Shown piece by piece: positions 1 to 8,705 of a stretch of DNA of 64,000 bases (its first letter is position 1; every line of letters begins with the position of its first letter). The position numbers and the translations under genes are program-made. A model generated the notes under the pieces. The model saw only the letters and a list, made by a program, of their open reading frames with translations, ran no database searches and was not told the origin of the DNA. Source of the stretch: Caldanaerobius polysaccharolyticus DSM 13641 (GTDB lineage: Bacteria; Bacillota; Thermoanaerobacteria; Thermoanaerobacterales; Caldanaerobiaceae); contig NZ_KE386495.1 of the NCBI RefSeq assembly GCF_000427425.1, positions 62,001-126,000 of the forward strand, written 5' to 3'.

Positions 1-187
1 GCGCATCATCGTCCTCTAGAAGGGGATAGTCTACAGGAAGTCTCACGTGGTCCATTCCCCACGAAGATATCCGCTTTATATCCTGCTCCGTTATAAACGT
101 ATCAAAGTGCTCATAGCTGTACTCCCTATACTGGGACAGCCATCCCCCCAGGTTAACCCCTGCCATGTAACCCTGCATTCTCTTCAC
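1..187 (-). CDS. Glycoside hydrolase family 5 (cellulase-type), N-terminus only
   Basis: Only the first 62 codons lie in the window; the gene runs off the left edge. The reading begins GTG-AAG-AGA-ATG and continues with MQGYMAGVNLGGWLSQY, then an ITEQDI stretch and WGMDHVRLPVDYPLL. The GVNLGGWLSQ motif and the HVRLPVDYP strand are typical of the N-terminal TIM-barrel strands of GH5 endoglucanases and exo-glucanases. There is no signal peptide, so the enzyme is probably cytoplasmic and acts on imported beta-glucan oligosaccharides. The GTG at 187 is chosen because an AAGGAGAAGGG stretch lies just upstream; the ATG at 178 is the alternative. Confidence 0.75.
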   Translation of the reverse strand, partial: MKRMQGYMAGVNLGGWLSQYREYSYEHFDTFITEQDIKRISSWGMDHVRLPVDYPLLEDDDA

Positions 188-286
188 GACAATCCCTTCT
201 CCTTGAAAATTTTATTTCACGTCCATCCTCAAGATCTTCCTTTAACAATTATCATATAATTTTCCTTTCCTGTCAAATCCAATCTC

Positions 287-1147
287 TCAAGGGTCTTCTT
301 TGCGGGACCGCTCCAGCAGCTTCTTTTCCAGCTCCGCTATGTTATACTTCCTCTGATCCTTATAGCAATTAAAATAATTTAGAGGCTTTACAATCGCTTT
401 TTTTGCGGCTTCGTTTAATACTTTCTCCTTCATAGCATAATTTTCTACCACTTTTTCCAGAAACTTTACCGGGTTTTTTATCTCCCTGTCCCGCATCCTG
501 CTAAGGCATATTTCCATATCCCGATCGTCTAGCCCATATTTGGCTTTTAGCCTTTCTTTTATTGAGTCTACGTTTTCACTTTCTTTCGCCCCTTCCCGAT
601 ATATATTATTTGATGGATTGATAGATACTCTATCTATCATATCTATCTTATCATCCCATTGGGTACGAGGTTGACTTTGAATCTGCCTGCCTTCATTTTT
701 TTGCACAGACACCTGCCCCATTATAACATCAAGCCATTTTTCTAATGGCATCCCATCGCCTTTTTCATCTACCGCCATCACTTCTTTGGGAGCTTTCTCG
801 TCTGGCCTTAGCATAAAATACCTCTTTATTCTGCCTCTGTCAGTATTATCGACGTAGCAGATGATAAAGCCCTTCTCCATCAAAGATTTTAAAGCCTCGC
901 TCACAGCCCCACTGGAAAGACCTGTGCCCCTGTCCATGCGTATTCGGCCTTTTTTGTACCTCCCGTTTCTTATTTCGTCTACCGTAAGGCGCACCGGTCC
1001 ATTGTAATTTTCAAAACCCCATGTATGCCTCAGTATGTATAAAAGGATTTTTAACTCGGCGCCGTTTAACTGTGCGAGGCATTGATCCAGTATCTCCACA
1101 GGCACTTTAAAATATCCGCCTTCGCCTTTGTGTAGCCCCTTAAACAT
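287..1147 (-). CDS. Phage/plasmid-type replication protein with N-terminal winged helix (RepO/DnaD-like)
   Basis: A 286-residue soluble protein. Residues about 10-115 read as a winged-helix domain of the phage replication protein O type: YFKVPVEILDQC, then AELKILLYILRHTWG and a TGLSSGAVSEALKSLMEKG recognition-helix region. Residues about 115-190 are low complexity with several Ser, Asn and Asp, and the C-terminal 90 residues are charged and helical (LSRMRDREIKNPVKFLEKV), as in replisome organisers. No other phage gene is next to it, so it looks like an orphan left by an older element. A perfect 11-bp inverted repeat just upstream suggests autoregulation. Replication function is inferred from the domain only. 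Confidence 0.6.
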   Translation of the reverse strand: MFKGLHKGEGGYFKVPVEILDQCLAQLNGAELKILLYILRHTWGFENYNGPVRLTVDEIRNGRYKKGRIRMDRGTGLSSGAVSEALKSLMEKGFIICYVDNTDRGRIKRYFMLRPDEKAPKEVMAVDEKGDGMPLEKWLDVIMGQVSVQKNEGRQIQSQPRTQWDDKIDMIDRVSINPSNNIYREGAKESENVDSIKERLKAKYGLDDRDMEICLSRMRDREIKNPVKFLEKVVENYAMKEKVLNEAAKKAIVKPLNYFNCYKDQRKYNIAELEKKLLERSRKEDP

Positions 1148-1163
1148 AAAAATCTCCTCCCCG

Positions 1164-1197
1164 TTTATTTAGTGGCTTACCTCTTTCACTAAATAAA
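1164..1197. promoter_or_regulatory. Inverted repeat upstream of the replication-protein gene (candidate operator)
   Basis: TTTATTTAGTG at 1164-1174 is repeated as CACTAAATAAA at 1187-1197, giving perfect 11-bp arms around a 12-base gap. It lies 17-50 bases upstream of the start codon at 1147, where a repressor would block transcription. No U-run follows, so it is not a terminator. That the winged-helix protein itself binds here is inference. Confidence 0.5.
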
Positions 1198-1224
1198 TCA
1201 CAGGGAAGAGATAAATTTTATACT

Positions 1225-1845
1225 TCAAAAATGAACTGTGCTGCTTATATTTTCGTAAACATTTTCATAAACACTTCCATAAACACTCTCTGACACAGTG
1301 TTATTCTCTTCATCGACATTTTCCTCTATATCTATATCGCCAGTCTCTCCGTTATAATTTACTTTTGCGCCAAAAATCTCACTTATCAATCTTAAAGGCA
1401 CAAAAGTGCGGTTGCTAATTAATTGTATAGCAACATTATTATCAAGCTTCTTGCCGTTTACATACATTTCATTATTGATAAGGTCTAATTTAACCACTAT
1501 ATCACCTTTTGTAATGGTTACCGTAGAAGTTTGGGCATCATACTCTACACTGGCTTTAAATCCATTTGCTATAGCTCGGACGGGAACTAACGTCCTTCCC
1601 TCTTTTATAACAGGAGGTACATCAAACTTAATTAAGACACCATTTACTCTTACAACGCCTTTGCTTTTCTTTTCATACTTTTTCTCTTTCTCATAAGACC
1701 TTTCGTTCTTTTGCTCCACCACTTTTTTAACGGCGCTTAACTTTACGGATTTATCCCCCTTATTCTTATTCTGATGACCGTACACCGGCAATATTATGCT
1801 CAGTAAAAAAAATACTATCAAGGCTAACGTAACCTTTTTTCGCAT
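1225..1845 (-). CDS. Exported copper-amine-oxidase-like (stalk) domain protein
   Basis: 206 residues. The N-terminus is a signal peptide (MRKKVTLALIVFFLLSIILP followed by VYGHQ). Residues about 70-175 form one copper-amine-oxidase N-terminal-like domain: VNGVLIKFDVPPVIKEGRTLVPVRAIANG, then a YDAQTSTVTI strand and RTFVPLRLISEIFGAKV. In clostridia this domain is a non-catalytic cell-surface stalk, and no oxidase domain is present. Residues 30-65 are Lys/Glu rich. The last 30 residues contain a repetitive VYGSVYENVYENIS stretch. It is likely envelope-attached, with no partner evident from neighbours. Confidence 0.75.
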   Translation of the reverse strand: MRKKVTLALIVFFLLSIILPVYGHQNKNKGDKSVKLSAVKKVVEQKNERSYEKEKKYEKKSKGVVRVNGVLIKFDVPPVIKEGRTLVPVRAIANGFKASVEYDAQTSTVTITKGDIVVKLDLINNEMYVNGKKLDNNVAIQLISNRTFVPLRLISEIFGAKVNYNGETGDIDIEENVDEENNTVSESVYGSVYENVYENISSTVHF

Positions 1846-2051
1846 ATTCCATTCCTCCTCATTTTATACAACTTTTTTTATTAAAAAATAACATTTAATT
1901 CTTGTGCTGTCAATTTAAATACTGTCGTAGAAACAAAGTGTATCAATAAGTCCGTATCATCTGATTGAATCTGTAATAAGCAACCAGTATAGCAATTAAT
2001 ATCTAATTGTGATAGAATATCTATAGCACAAAATAGAGAGGGGTAATCATC

Positions 2052-2399
2052 ATGATTAAAAGAGCTCAAGACATGGAAATAGAACTGAGAGAAAAGATGC
2101 GGGGAGGTAATGGAACCGTCAAAATACTACATATCTTTGACAAAGGCGAACTTCCAAGCAAAAGCCGCCTCCTGGCACACATGACTTTGGAAAAGGGCTG
2201 CTCAATAGGATTTCATGAGCACGTAAACGAGACAGAGATATTCTATTTTCTACGAGGCCAAGGGGTAGTCAACGATAACGGGCAATCCCACAAGGTATCT
2301 GCCGGCGACGCCCTTAAAACAGGCAATGGAACAGGCCATTCTGTTGAAAACACCGGAAATGAGCCTCTGGAATTCATCGCTGTCATCATAATGGACTAA
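2052..2399 (+). CDS. Small cupin-fold protein
   Basis: 115 residues, a single cupin_2 domain. The metal-binding motif 1 is visible as GFHEHVNETEIFYFLRG (two His and a Glu), and motif 2 as GDALKTGNGTGHSVENTGN with its His. This family includes sugar isomerases, small dioxygenases and sensor cupins, and nothing here separates these. The ATG is preceded by AGAGGGG at a suitable distance. The gene stands alone, converging on the MFS transporter gene with only 14 bases between stop codons. Confidence 0.85.
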   Translation: MIKRAQDMEIELREKMRGGNGTVKILHIFDKGELPSKSRLLAHMTLEKGCSIGFHEHVNETEIFYFLRGQGVVNDNGQSHKVSAGDALKTGNGTGHSVENTGNEPLEFIAVIIMD

Positions 2400-2413
2400 T
2401 GGACTCATCCAAA

Positions 2414-3658
2414 TCACAGCACAGCCTTCTTTGAACCTTTTTTTAGGAAATACATATACATCACCGCCAGGGCGGACAAAACCCCTATCAAACCGCTCAC
2501 GGCAAATCCCGTAGAAGCTCCCCACTCTTCGGTGAGCTTTCCTGCGTAAAGGCTGCCCACGGGGGTCACTCCGCCAAACACCAGTGCGTAAACGCTCATA
2601 ATGCGACCTCTAATGTGATCATCAGAGTTAAGCTGCAGGGTGGTATTGACAGAAGCCGTAAAGACAATAGAGCAAAAGCCCACAACCAGCAGCGTAAAAG
2701 CCGCCAGCCAGTAATTTTTCTCAAAGCTCAACACTATCTGAAAAGCCGACATGCCCAGTGCTCCTCCCATGAGCACCTTTATCCTAGGACCCATACGGCT
2801 TCTGGCCGCTAAAGTCAACGCTCCAATTAGGGAGCCTATGCCCATTGATGTCATCAAAAAACCGTACCCCATGGCGTTTTTATGCAGGTCGTGTTTTGCA
2901 AAAACAGGGATTATCACATTGAAGTTCATGACAAAAGTGCTTATAAAGGCCAGCAGTATCAAGGGAAGATATATGATGGGCCTGGCCGATATGTATATAA
3001 GTCCTTCCATCAAGTCTTTTAACACGCTGTACTCTTTTTTCTCATACACCCTGTCGGGAACATCTATCAGCCATAAACCGGTCAAAACAGCGATAAAGCT
3101 TAAAGCATTGAGATAAAAACACACGGCGATCCCTAAAACGCCTATGAGCACACCTGCAACAGCAGGTCCCAATATCCTGGCGAGGTTGAATATAGACGAA
3201 TTTAAGGCAATGGCGTTCATCAAATCTTTCCTCCCCACCAGCTCAATTATAAAAGATTGCCTGGTGGGGTTATCCAGGGTGTTGACAAAGCCCAAAAGCA
3301 AAGCCAATACCAACACGTGCCAGTACCTTATCACGTCAAAATACGTAAGGGTCGCCAGCACCGCTGCAAGGATCATCAAGCTGGATTGGGTAAAAAGGAG
3401 GACTTTTCGCTTGGGAAATCTATCCACAAGTGTTCCAACAAACAGAGATAAAAACATCATAGGTAAAAACTGTAAGGCACTTACCAGCCCCAGTTTAAAC
3501 GCAGAGTTGGTCAGCTTGAGTACCAGCCACGCCTGCCCGATGTTCTGCATCCACGTACCTATCAGCGATATGCACTGGCCTATCCAGAAAAGCCTGAAGT
3601 TTCTATGGGTAAGAGCCGGAAACGCGTTTTGTAGCTTACCACTTAGACTTATCGCCAT
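2414..3658 (-). CDS. MFS transporter, MFS_3 (EntS-like) family
   Basis: 414 residues, twelve predicted membrane helices. The N-terminal ALTHRNFRLFWIGQCISLIG is the signature opening of the MFS_3 group, which includes enterobactin exporter EntS and many uncharacterised drug or metabolite exporters. The cytoplasmic loop 2-3 motif reads GTLVDRFPKRKVLL, a normal MFS motif A variant. Family knowledge suggests proton-driven export; the substrate cannot be read from sequence. It is monocistronic with its own ATG about 30 bases after an A/T-rich leader. Confidence 0.85.
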   Translation of the reverse strand: MAISLSGKLQNAFPALTHRNFRLFWIGQCISLIGTWMQNIGQAWLVLKLTNSAFKLGLVSALQFLPMMFLSLFVGTLVDRFPKRKVLLFTQSSLMILAAVLATLTYFDVIRYWHVLVLALLLGFVNTLDNPTRQSFIIELVGRKDLMNAIALNSSIFNLARILGPAVAGVLIGVLGIAVCFYLNALSFIAVLTGLWLIDVPDRVYEKKEYSVLKDLMEGLIYISARPIIYLPLILLAFISTFVMNFNVIIPVFAKHDLHKNAMGYGFLMTSMGIGSLIGALTLAARSRMGPRIKVLMGGALGMSAFQIVLSFEKNYWLAAFTLLVVGFCSIVFTASVNTTLQLNSDDHIRGRIMSVYALVFGGVTPVGSLYAGKLTEEWGASTGFAVSGLIGVLSALAVMYMYFLKKGSKKAVL

Positions 3659-3771
3659 ATTTATTCCCCTTTTTTTCGCAGTCTAACATATATTATATAT
3701 TTCTACATTCAAAATATCAATATTTCCAGCGCAGCTGATCTCAAGCTATTTTTATTTTTTAGTAAAATAAC

Positions 3772-5442
3772 CTAAAATAATCTATAAACCCTTGTTTCGT
3801 AAGGCCTCAAAATCGCCTTTTTTAAATCTCCTTCCACTGGATAATTGGACAGCAGCAGCTTATAATCTTTGAACTCCACCTCATCGGGGAGCACAAACTC
3901 AACCTCATTTTCAAAGAAATTGAGAACCACCAGCAGCCTTTCGTCTCCCAGGACCCTGGTATAAGCAAATATATTCTCATCATCTTCAAGGATCATATTA
4001 ATCTCCCCGTACACTATCGATGGATGGGTTTTGCGCAGCTCAATGAGCTTTTTGTAGTAATAAAATATCGAATCGGGGTCTTTAAGGGCGTCTTCCACGT
4101 TGATCTCTTTGTAGTTGGGGTTTACCTTTATCCATGGGGTACCTGTGGTAAATCCCGCATTGGGGCCAGAATTCCACTGCATGGGCGTCCTGGCGTTATC
4201 CCTGCTCCTGGCGTGTATGACTTTCATCAGCCTTTCAGGGTTATCTCCCTGTTTTATCATCTCGTTGTACCAGTTTAAAGTCTCTACGTCCCTATAGTCC
4301 TGAATGCTGTCAAAAGCCACATTGGTCATGCCTATTTCCTCGCCCTGGTAAATAAAGGGCGTTCCTTGCCATGTGTGCAGAAGTGTCGCCAGCATCTTCG
4401 CCGATTGCACCCTGTACTGGCCGTCGTCGCCAAAACGGGATACCATCCTGGGCTGGTCGTGATTGTTAAGGTAAAGGGCCACCCAGCCTCGGTCTTTCAA
4501 TGTAATATACCAGTTGTACATTATCCTTTTGAAATCAGTGAGTTTCCAGGGAACTATATCCCATTTCCCTCCAGGTCCGCAGTCCACATCCATAAGCTCA
4601 AAGTGTATGATCATATTCAGCTCTTTTCTGCCCTCATCCACGTAAAGCCTGCCAATCTCCGGTGTTACACCTGAAATTTCTCCCACCGTCATTATATCGT
4701 ATTTACTAAAGGTTTCCCTGTACATCTCCTGCAGATAATCGTGAACCTTGGGCCCATTCAAATAATACTTAGAACCGGCCCATCTCTGGCCATGGGGATC
4801 GGGATCGTCGGGAAGCCCTTCCGCTTTGGAGATCAAATTGATGGCATCCAGTCTAAAACCGTCAATGCCTTTTTGAAGCCACCAGTTAATCATCTCGTAG
4901 ATCTCTTTTCTCATCCTGGGATTTTCCCAGTTAAGGTCAGGCTGCTTGACGGCAAACAGATGCAGATAATACTCTCCCGTTTTTTCATCGTATTGCCAGG
5001 CGGGTCCGCTGAATATGGAGACCCAGTTGTTGGGCTCTCGACCATCCTTGCCGGGCCTCCATATATAATAGTCCCTGTAAGGGCTGTGCTTTGAAGATCG
5101 GGACTCTATAAACCACCTGTGTTCGTCAGAGGTATGGTTTACCACCAGATCCATTATGAGCTTCATGCCCCTTTTGTGCACTTCCTCTAGCAGCTCATCG
5201 AAATCCGCAATGGTGCCAAACTCGTCCATTATGTCGTAGTAGTCGCTAATGTCATAACCGTTATCGGCATTGGGCGATTTATACACCGGATTAAGCCAGA
5301 TTACATCTACGCCCAGATCTTTGAGATAATCCAGCTTTTGAATAATTCCTCTCAAATCGCCTATACCATCGCCGTTGGTATCGTAAAAGCTCCTGGGGTA
5401 TACCTGGTAAACTACGGCTTCTTTCCACCATTTCTTGTTCAT
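3772..5442 (-). CDS. GH13 alpha-glucosidase / oligo-1,6-glucosidase type
   Basis: 556 residues, full length for GH13 subfamily 31. Conserved region I is DLVVNHTSDEH (98-108), region II GFRLDAIN with nucleophile Asp199, general acid Glu255 in TVGEISG, and region IV NNHDQPR with Asp329. The residue after the nucleophile is Ala200. In this family Val there is associated with alpha-1,6 specificity (oligo-1,6-glucosidase) and Ala/Thr with alpha-1,4 linkages, so maltose-type substrates are favoured; that is inference from known homologues. There is no signal peptide, so it acts in the cytoplasm on sugars imported by the ABC transporter encoded just upstream in the same direction. Confidence 0.9.
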   Translation of the reverse strand: MNKKWWKEAVVYQVYPRSFYDTNGDGIGDLRGIIQKLDYLKDLGVDVIWLNPVYKSPNADNGYDISDYYDIMDEFGTIADFDELLEEVHKRGMKLIMDLVVNHTSDEHRWFIESRSSKHSPYRDYYIWRPGKDGREPNNWVSIFSGPAWQYDEKTGEYYLHLFAVKQPDLNWENPRMRKEIYEMINWWLQKGIDGFRLDAINLISKAEGLPDDPDPHGQRWAGSKYYLNGPKVHDYLQEMYRETFSKYDIMTVGEISGVTPEIGRLYVDEGRKELNMIIHFELMDVDCGPGGKWDIVPWKLTDFKRIMYNWYITLKDRGWVALYLNNHDQPRMVSRFGDDGQYRVQSAKMLATLLHTWQGTPFIYQGEEIGMTNVAFDSIQDYRDVETLNWYNEMIKQGDNPERLMKVIHARSRDNARTPMQWNSGPNAGFTTGTPWIKVNPNYKEINVEDALKDPDSIFYYYKKLIELRKTHPSIVYGEINMILEDDENIFAYTRVLGDERLLVVLNFFENEVEFVLPDEVEFKDYKLLLSNYPVEGDLKKAILRPYETRVYRLF

Positions 5443-5480
5443 TAGTTATTTCTCCTCCTTAAGAATGATTTTAAAGACAA

Positions 5481-6314
5481 TTAACCTTTTACTGCTCCAG
5501 CGGTAAGGCCAGATATGATGCGTCGCTGGAATATCAGAACCAGTATTATAAGCGGTACTGTTACGATTACCGAAGCGGCAGCCATATCACCCCACGGGAT
5601 GTCGTGTTCCCCTGGGAACATGGCTATTCCCACAGGCACAGTCCTCATAGCATCCTGGGTATTAAACACCAGCGCAAATATAAACTCATTCCACGCGGCG
5701 ATAAACGTGAGAATCGCAGTCGTAAACATTCCCGGCGTCGCCAGGGGGAATATTATCTTGAGGAATGCCTGCATGGGCGTTGCGCCATCTACCTTTGCGG
5801 ACTCTTCCAGGTCAAAAGGTATTTCCTTAAAGAAAGTAGTCAGAATCCACAAAGACAATGGAACCGTAAATGTCGTATATGGCAGTATCAATCCCATATA
5901 GGTATTAAGCAAGCCCACGTTTTTCAAAAACAGAAATAAAGGCGTTATTATAGCTATGCCAGGAAACATAGAAACGGCCAGCACCAGCGACAGAATTATA
6001 GCTTTGCCCTTAAACTTCAGCCTAGCTAAAGCGTATGCGGCAAACGACGACACAAAAAGGCTGAATAAAGTCGTAGCCGATGCCACTATAACGCTGTTTT
6101 TAAGGTACGTGCCGAAAGGCCTTTTTACGAACACCGATACATAATATCCTGTGTAAAACTTGCTGGGTATCCATTTAGGCGGTATACTCCAAAGCTCCGA
6201 AGGTGGCTTTATAGATGTTAGGGTTTGCCAGAAAAACGGAAATATTATAAATGCCAGAAACAAGATTACAAATGCGGCGAAAACCACCTGACCTAACAAT
6301 TTTGATGTTTTCAT
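5481..6314 (-). CDS. Sugar ABC transporter permease, MalG type
   Basis: About 277 residues with six membrane helices and the binding-protein-dependent transport signature EESAKVDGATPMQAFLKIIFP (EAA loop, residues about 175-195 of the longer reading), which docks to the ATPase. I place the start at the ATG at 6314, because AGGAGG lies 8 bases before it, whereas the GTG at 6323 overlaps that Shine-Dalgarno sequence. It is the second permease of a carbohydrate uptake system, 12 bases downstream of the MalF-like gene. No ATPase gene is in the operon, so a shared MsmX-type ATPase encoded elsewhere is expected. Confidence 0.9.
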   Translation of the reverse strand: MKTSKLLGQVVFAAFVILFLAFIIFPFFWQTLTSIKPPSELWSIPPKWIPSKFYTGYYVSVFVKRPFGTYLKNSVIVASATTLFSLFVSSFAAYALARLKFKGKAIILSLVLAVSMFPGIAIITPLFLFLKNVGLLNTYMGLILPYTTFTVPLSLWILTTFFKEIPFDLEESAKVDGATPMQAFLKIIFPLATPGMFTTAILTFIAAWNEFIFALVFNTQDAMRTVPVGIAMFPGEHDIPWGDMAAASVIVTVPLIILVLIFQRRIISGLTAGAVKG

Positions 6315-6326
6315 AGTCTGCACCTC

Positions 6327-7229
6327 CTAACTCAGTGTGTCTCTGTCCAACAATTTGATGTAGAACAGCGCAAAGAGAAATACAAATATAAAGATTATCA
6401 CTGCCATAGCGGAGCCCATGCCGAAGTCCAGGTTTCTAAACATGGTCTTGTACGCATATATGGATAGGGTTTCTGTGGAATTTCCCGGGCCACCGCCTGT
6501 CATAACGTATATCAAGTCAAAGACCCTGAAGGCATCCAATGTCCTGAATATAAGCGCCACCATAATGGTAGGCCTTAAAAGGGGCAACGTTATGCTGAAA
6601 AATTGCCTTATGGGGCTAGCGCCGTCTACTTTTCCTGCCTCATAAAGCTCTCTAGGTATAACCTGTAAACCCGCCAGCAGCAGCAGCGCCATAAAAGGAG
6701 CGGTCTTCCAGACGTCAGCAAATATGGCCGCGCCCATGGCCGATGAAGGCGTACCTAACCACGCCTTATAACCGTGTATTAAGCCAAGCTTCATGAGGAT
6801 GTCGTTTAACACTCCTAACTGGTCGTTGTATATAAACTTCCACATCAGTGCTGAGACAATAGTGGGTATTGCCCACGGGATAAGGACCGCAGCTCTTATT
6901 AAACCCCTGCCTTTAAATTCCTTGTTCATGAGCATGGCCATAATGAGGCCCAGTACCAACTCAAATAATACCGATACGACGGTAAAGACAAAGGTGTTTT
7001 TTGTAGCCGACCAAAACCTCATATCTTTTAGCAAAGCGGCGTAATTGGATAACCCGATGAACCTGCTCATATTGGCAAATTGAAGTTTCATGGAGTGCAA
7101 ACTCAACCAAAATGTCTGCAATACAGGATATAAAGCAATTATTATGATGCACAACAGCGCAGGCGTCACCAGCAAATATCCCAGCATCGCCTCATTTATT
7201 TCAAACCTATGGGGCTTTTTTGTCTTCAT
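6327..7229 (-). CDS. Sugar ABC transporter permease, MalF type
   Basis: 300 residues, six membrane helices; the long N-terminal hydrophobic helix is MLGYLLVTPALLCIIIIAL. The EAA loop reads YEAGKVDGASPIRQFFSITLP near residue 200. It pairs with the following MalG-type gene (12-base gap) and with the binding protein upstream. Length and helices are normal for carbohydrate CUT1-class permeases. The adjacent GH13 alpha-glucosidase suggests malto- or isomalto-oligosaccharides as substrate. Confidence 0.9.
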   Translation of the reverse strand: MKTKKPHRFEINEAMLGYLLVTPALLCIIIIALYPVLQTFWLSLHSMKLQFANMSRFIGLSNYAALLKDMRFWSATKNTFVFTVVSVLFELVLGLIMAMLMNKEFKGRGLIRAAVLIPWAIPTIVSALMWKFIYNDQLGVLNDILMKLGLIHGYKAWLGTPSSAMGAAIFADVWKTAPFMALLLLAGLQVIPRELYEAGKVDGASPIRQFFSITLPLLRPTIMVALIFRTLDAFRVFDLIYVMTGGGPGNSTETLSIYAYKTMFRNLDFGMGSAMAVIIFIFVFLFALFYIKLLDRDTLS

Positions 7230-7262
7230 CTATATCCCTTCTTTCTGTATTAATTTAAAATT

Positions 7263-7298
7263 AGACGAAGTCGGGATAGATCATCCCGACTTTTGTCT
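7263..7298 (-). other. Stem-loop between sugar-binding-protein and permease genes
   Basis: AAGTCGGGAT (7268-7277) pairs perfectly with ATCCCGACTT (7283-7292), extended by AGAC/GTCT on the outside. It sits in the 74-base gap between the binding protein and the first permease. In such operons hairpins here protect the 3' end of the binding-protein mRNA or partly terminate transcription, so the binding protein is made in excess. The role is inferred from position. Confidence 0.6.
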
Positions 7299-7303
7299 TT
7301 TTG

Positions 7304-8593
7304 TCAATTACCTCCATTGTTTTTTATAATGCTGCTTATGCCCTGCTCCACTTTTTCGATGGCCTGCTGAGCGCTCATCTCTCCTGTGAGAGCTTTGTGG
7401 AAGTTGATCTGCATGAAATCAGACATCTTGGGGTAGAACGGCGACACAGGCCTTGGCTTTGCTGTTATAAACACATTGTAAAAGTCTGCCCAGTACGGAT
7501 TTTTCGCCAACACATCTTTATCCTGATACAGCGATTTCAAAGTAGGCAAATTGCCGCCTTGTAACGCTGTTATCTTCTGGCCTTCCTCACTGGTTACGAA
7601 TTGAATGAACTTCCAGGCTTCATCCGGATGCTTTGAGTACTTATTTATACCCAGATTCCAACCGCCGAGTACAGACATACCGACTTTTCCATCTTTACCA
7701 TAGGGTATTGGCGCGATACCTACTTTCCCTTTGACAGGAGAATCATCGGCGTTGAGCAAGGCCCACGCATACGGCCAGTTTCTCATAAATATAGCTTCTC
7801 CCTGCTGGAATATATTTCTCGCGTCTTCTTCCATATACGTGGTTACACCCGGTGGTGCCATCTTATTTTTTACTATGTCAATCATATACTGTAGTCCGGC
7901 AATGGACTGGGGAGAATTTATCGTGACCTTATCTCCGTCTAAGACGCTTCCGCCATTGCTATAGATAAATTCTAGAGCGTCACACACAAGGCCTTCATAT
8001 TGATTGCCCTGAAATACTATACCGTATTTTGTGCCATTTTTACCCACATTGGCTTTTACCATCTGCATCAACTCGTCCCATGTCTTTGGCGGAGTGCTTA
8101 TGATGTCTTTCCTGTAATAAAGCACACCAGCGTCGGTAAACCTCGGCATTCCGTATATATGGCCGTTGTACTTAACCGCTTCCATGGGTCCTGGTAAGAA
8201 TTTGGATTCCATGTCTTTCGTTACGTACTTATCCAGAGGTAGTGTCCAACCTGCAGCGCCAAATTCCGGAGTCCATATGATGTCCATGGCAATTACGTCT
8301 ATACTGGAATCGCCGGCTGATAATGCCGTCACATACGCGTTATGCTGGTCATCGGTTGACTGAGGCATTTCCTGAAATTTTACCTTTATATTTGGGTATT
8401 TTTTCTCAAAGGCATCTATTAAAGCTTTAGTTGCAGGTGTCGAATCTTTGCCTGCTGCGTAAGTTATCGTAACTGGTTGATTTTTTGCTGAAGATGCGCT
8501 TTTGTTCGTCTTATTTCCACATCCTGCTAGTATAAGTCCTATCATGGTTACAGCCAGCATCAGCGCAATAACCTTTTTATACTTTGCTAGCAT
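7304..8593 (-). CDS. Sugar-binding lipoprotein (ABC transporter, family 1 SBP)
   Basis: 429 residues. Signal peptide with lipobox LILAGC (Cys25), then a Ser/Lys-rich linker and a type II periplasmic-binding fold: PVTITYAAGKDSTPATKALIDAFEKKYP near the start and an internal GGWNLGINKYSKHPDEAWKFIQF motif typical of maltose/oligosaccharide-binding proteins. It is membrane-anchored outside the cell and delivers sugar to the two permeases downstream. The two-component regulator and sensor kinase lie directly upstream, as in YesMN-controlled sugar loci. Confidence 0.9.
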   Translation of the reverse strand: MLAKYKKVIALMLAVTMIGLILAGCGNKTNKSASSAKNQPVTITYAAGKDSTPATKALIDAFEKKYPNIKVKFQEMPQSTDDQHNAYVTALSAGDSSIDVIAMDIIWTPEFGAAGWTLPLDKYVTKDMESKFLPGPMEAVKYNGHIYGMPRFTDAGVLYYRKDIISTPPKTWDELMQMVKANVGKNGTKYGIVFQGNQYEGLVCDALEFIYSNGGSVLDGDKVTINSPQSIAGLQYMIDIVKNKMAPPGVTTYMEEDARNIFQQGEAIFMRNWPYAWALLNADDSPVKGKVGIAPIPYGKDGKVGMSVLGGWNLGINKYSKHPDEAWKFIQFVTSEEGQKITALQGGNLPTLKSLYQDKDVLAKNPYWADFYNVFITAKPRPVSPFYPKMSDFMQINFHKALTGEMSAQQAIEKVEQGISSIIKNNGGN

Positions 8594-8613
8594 AAAAATG
8601 AACCTCCTTTTGA

Positions 8614-8656
8614 AATTGTTTTCTGCTTATATTTTAGAAAAAATGAGAAAACAATT
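8614..8656. promoter_or_regulatory. Long-spaced inverted repeat upstream of sugar-binding protein gene
   Basis: AATTGTTTTCT at 8614-8624 is repeated as AGAAAACAATT at 8646-8656: perfect 11-base arms with 21 bases between. The left arm lies about 20 bases before the start codon of the binding-protein gene at 8593. Arms spaced two helical turns apart fit a dimeric activator such as the AraC-type response regulator encoded upstream. A role as a structured leader is also possible. Confidence 0.45.
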
Positions 8657-8705
8657 AAATTAGGAGGTTCTACAATTTTGTGTACTTTTCTAAGGATTTT
8701 GCAAT

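Noticed and set aside
47-259. 70-codon plus-strand ORF at the left edge
   Set aside because: It is antisense to the GH5 reading, which shows a clear family motif (GVNLGGWLSQ), and has no ribosome binding site.
1881-2069. 62-codon minus-strand ORF before the cupin gene
   Set aside because: It overlaps the cupin start and promoter area, has no recognisable domain and no good ribosome binding site.
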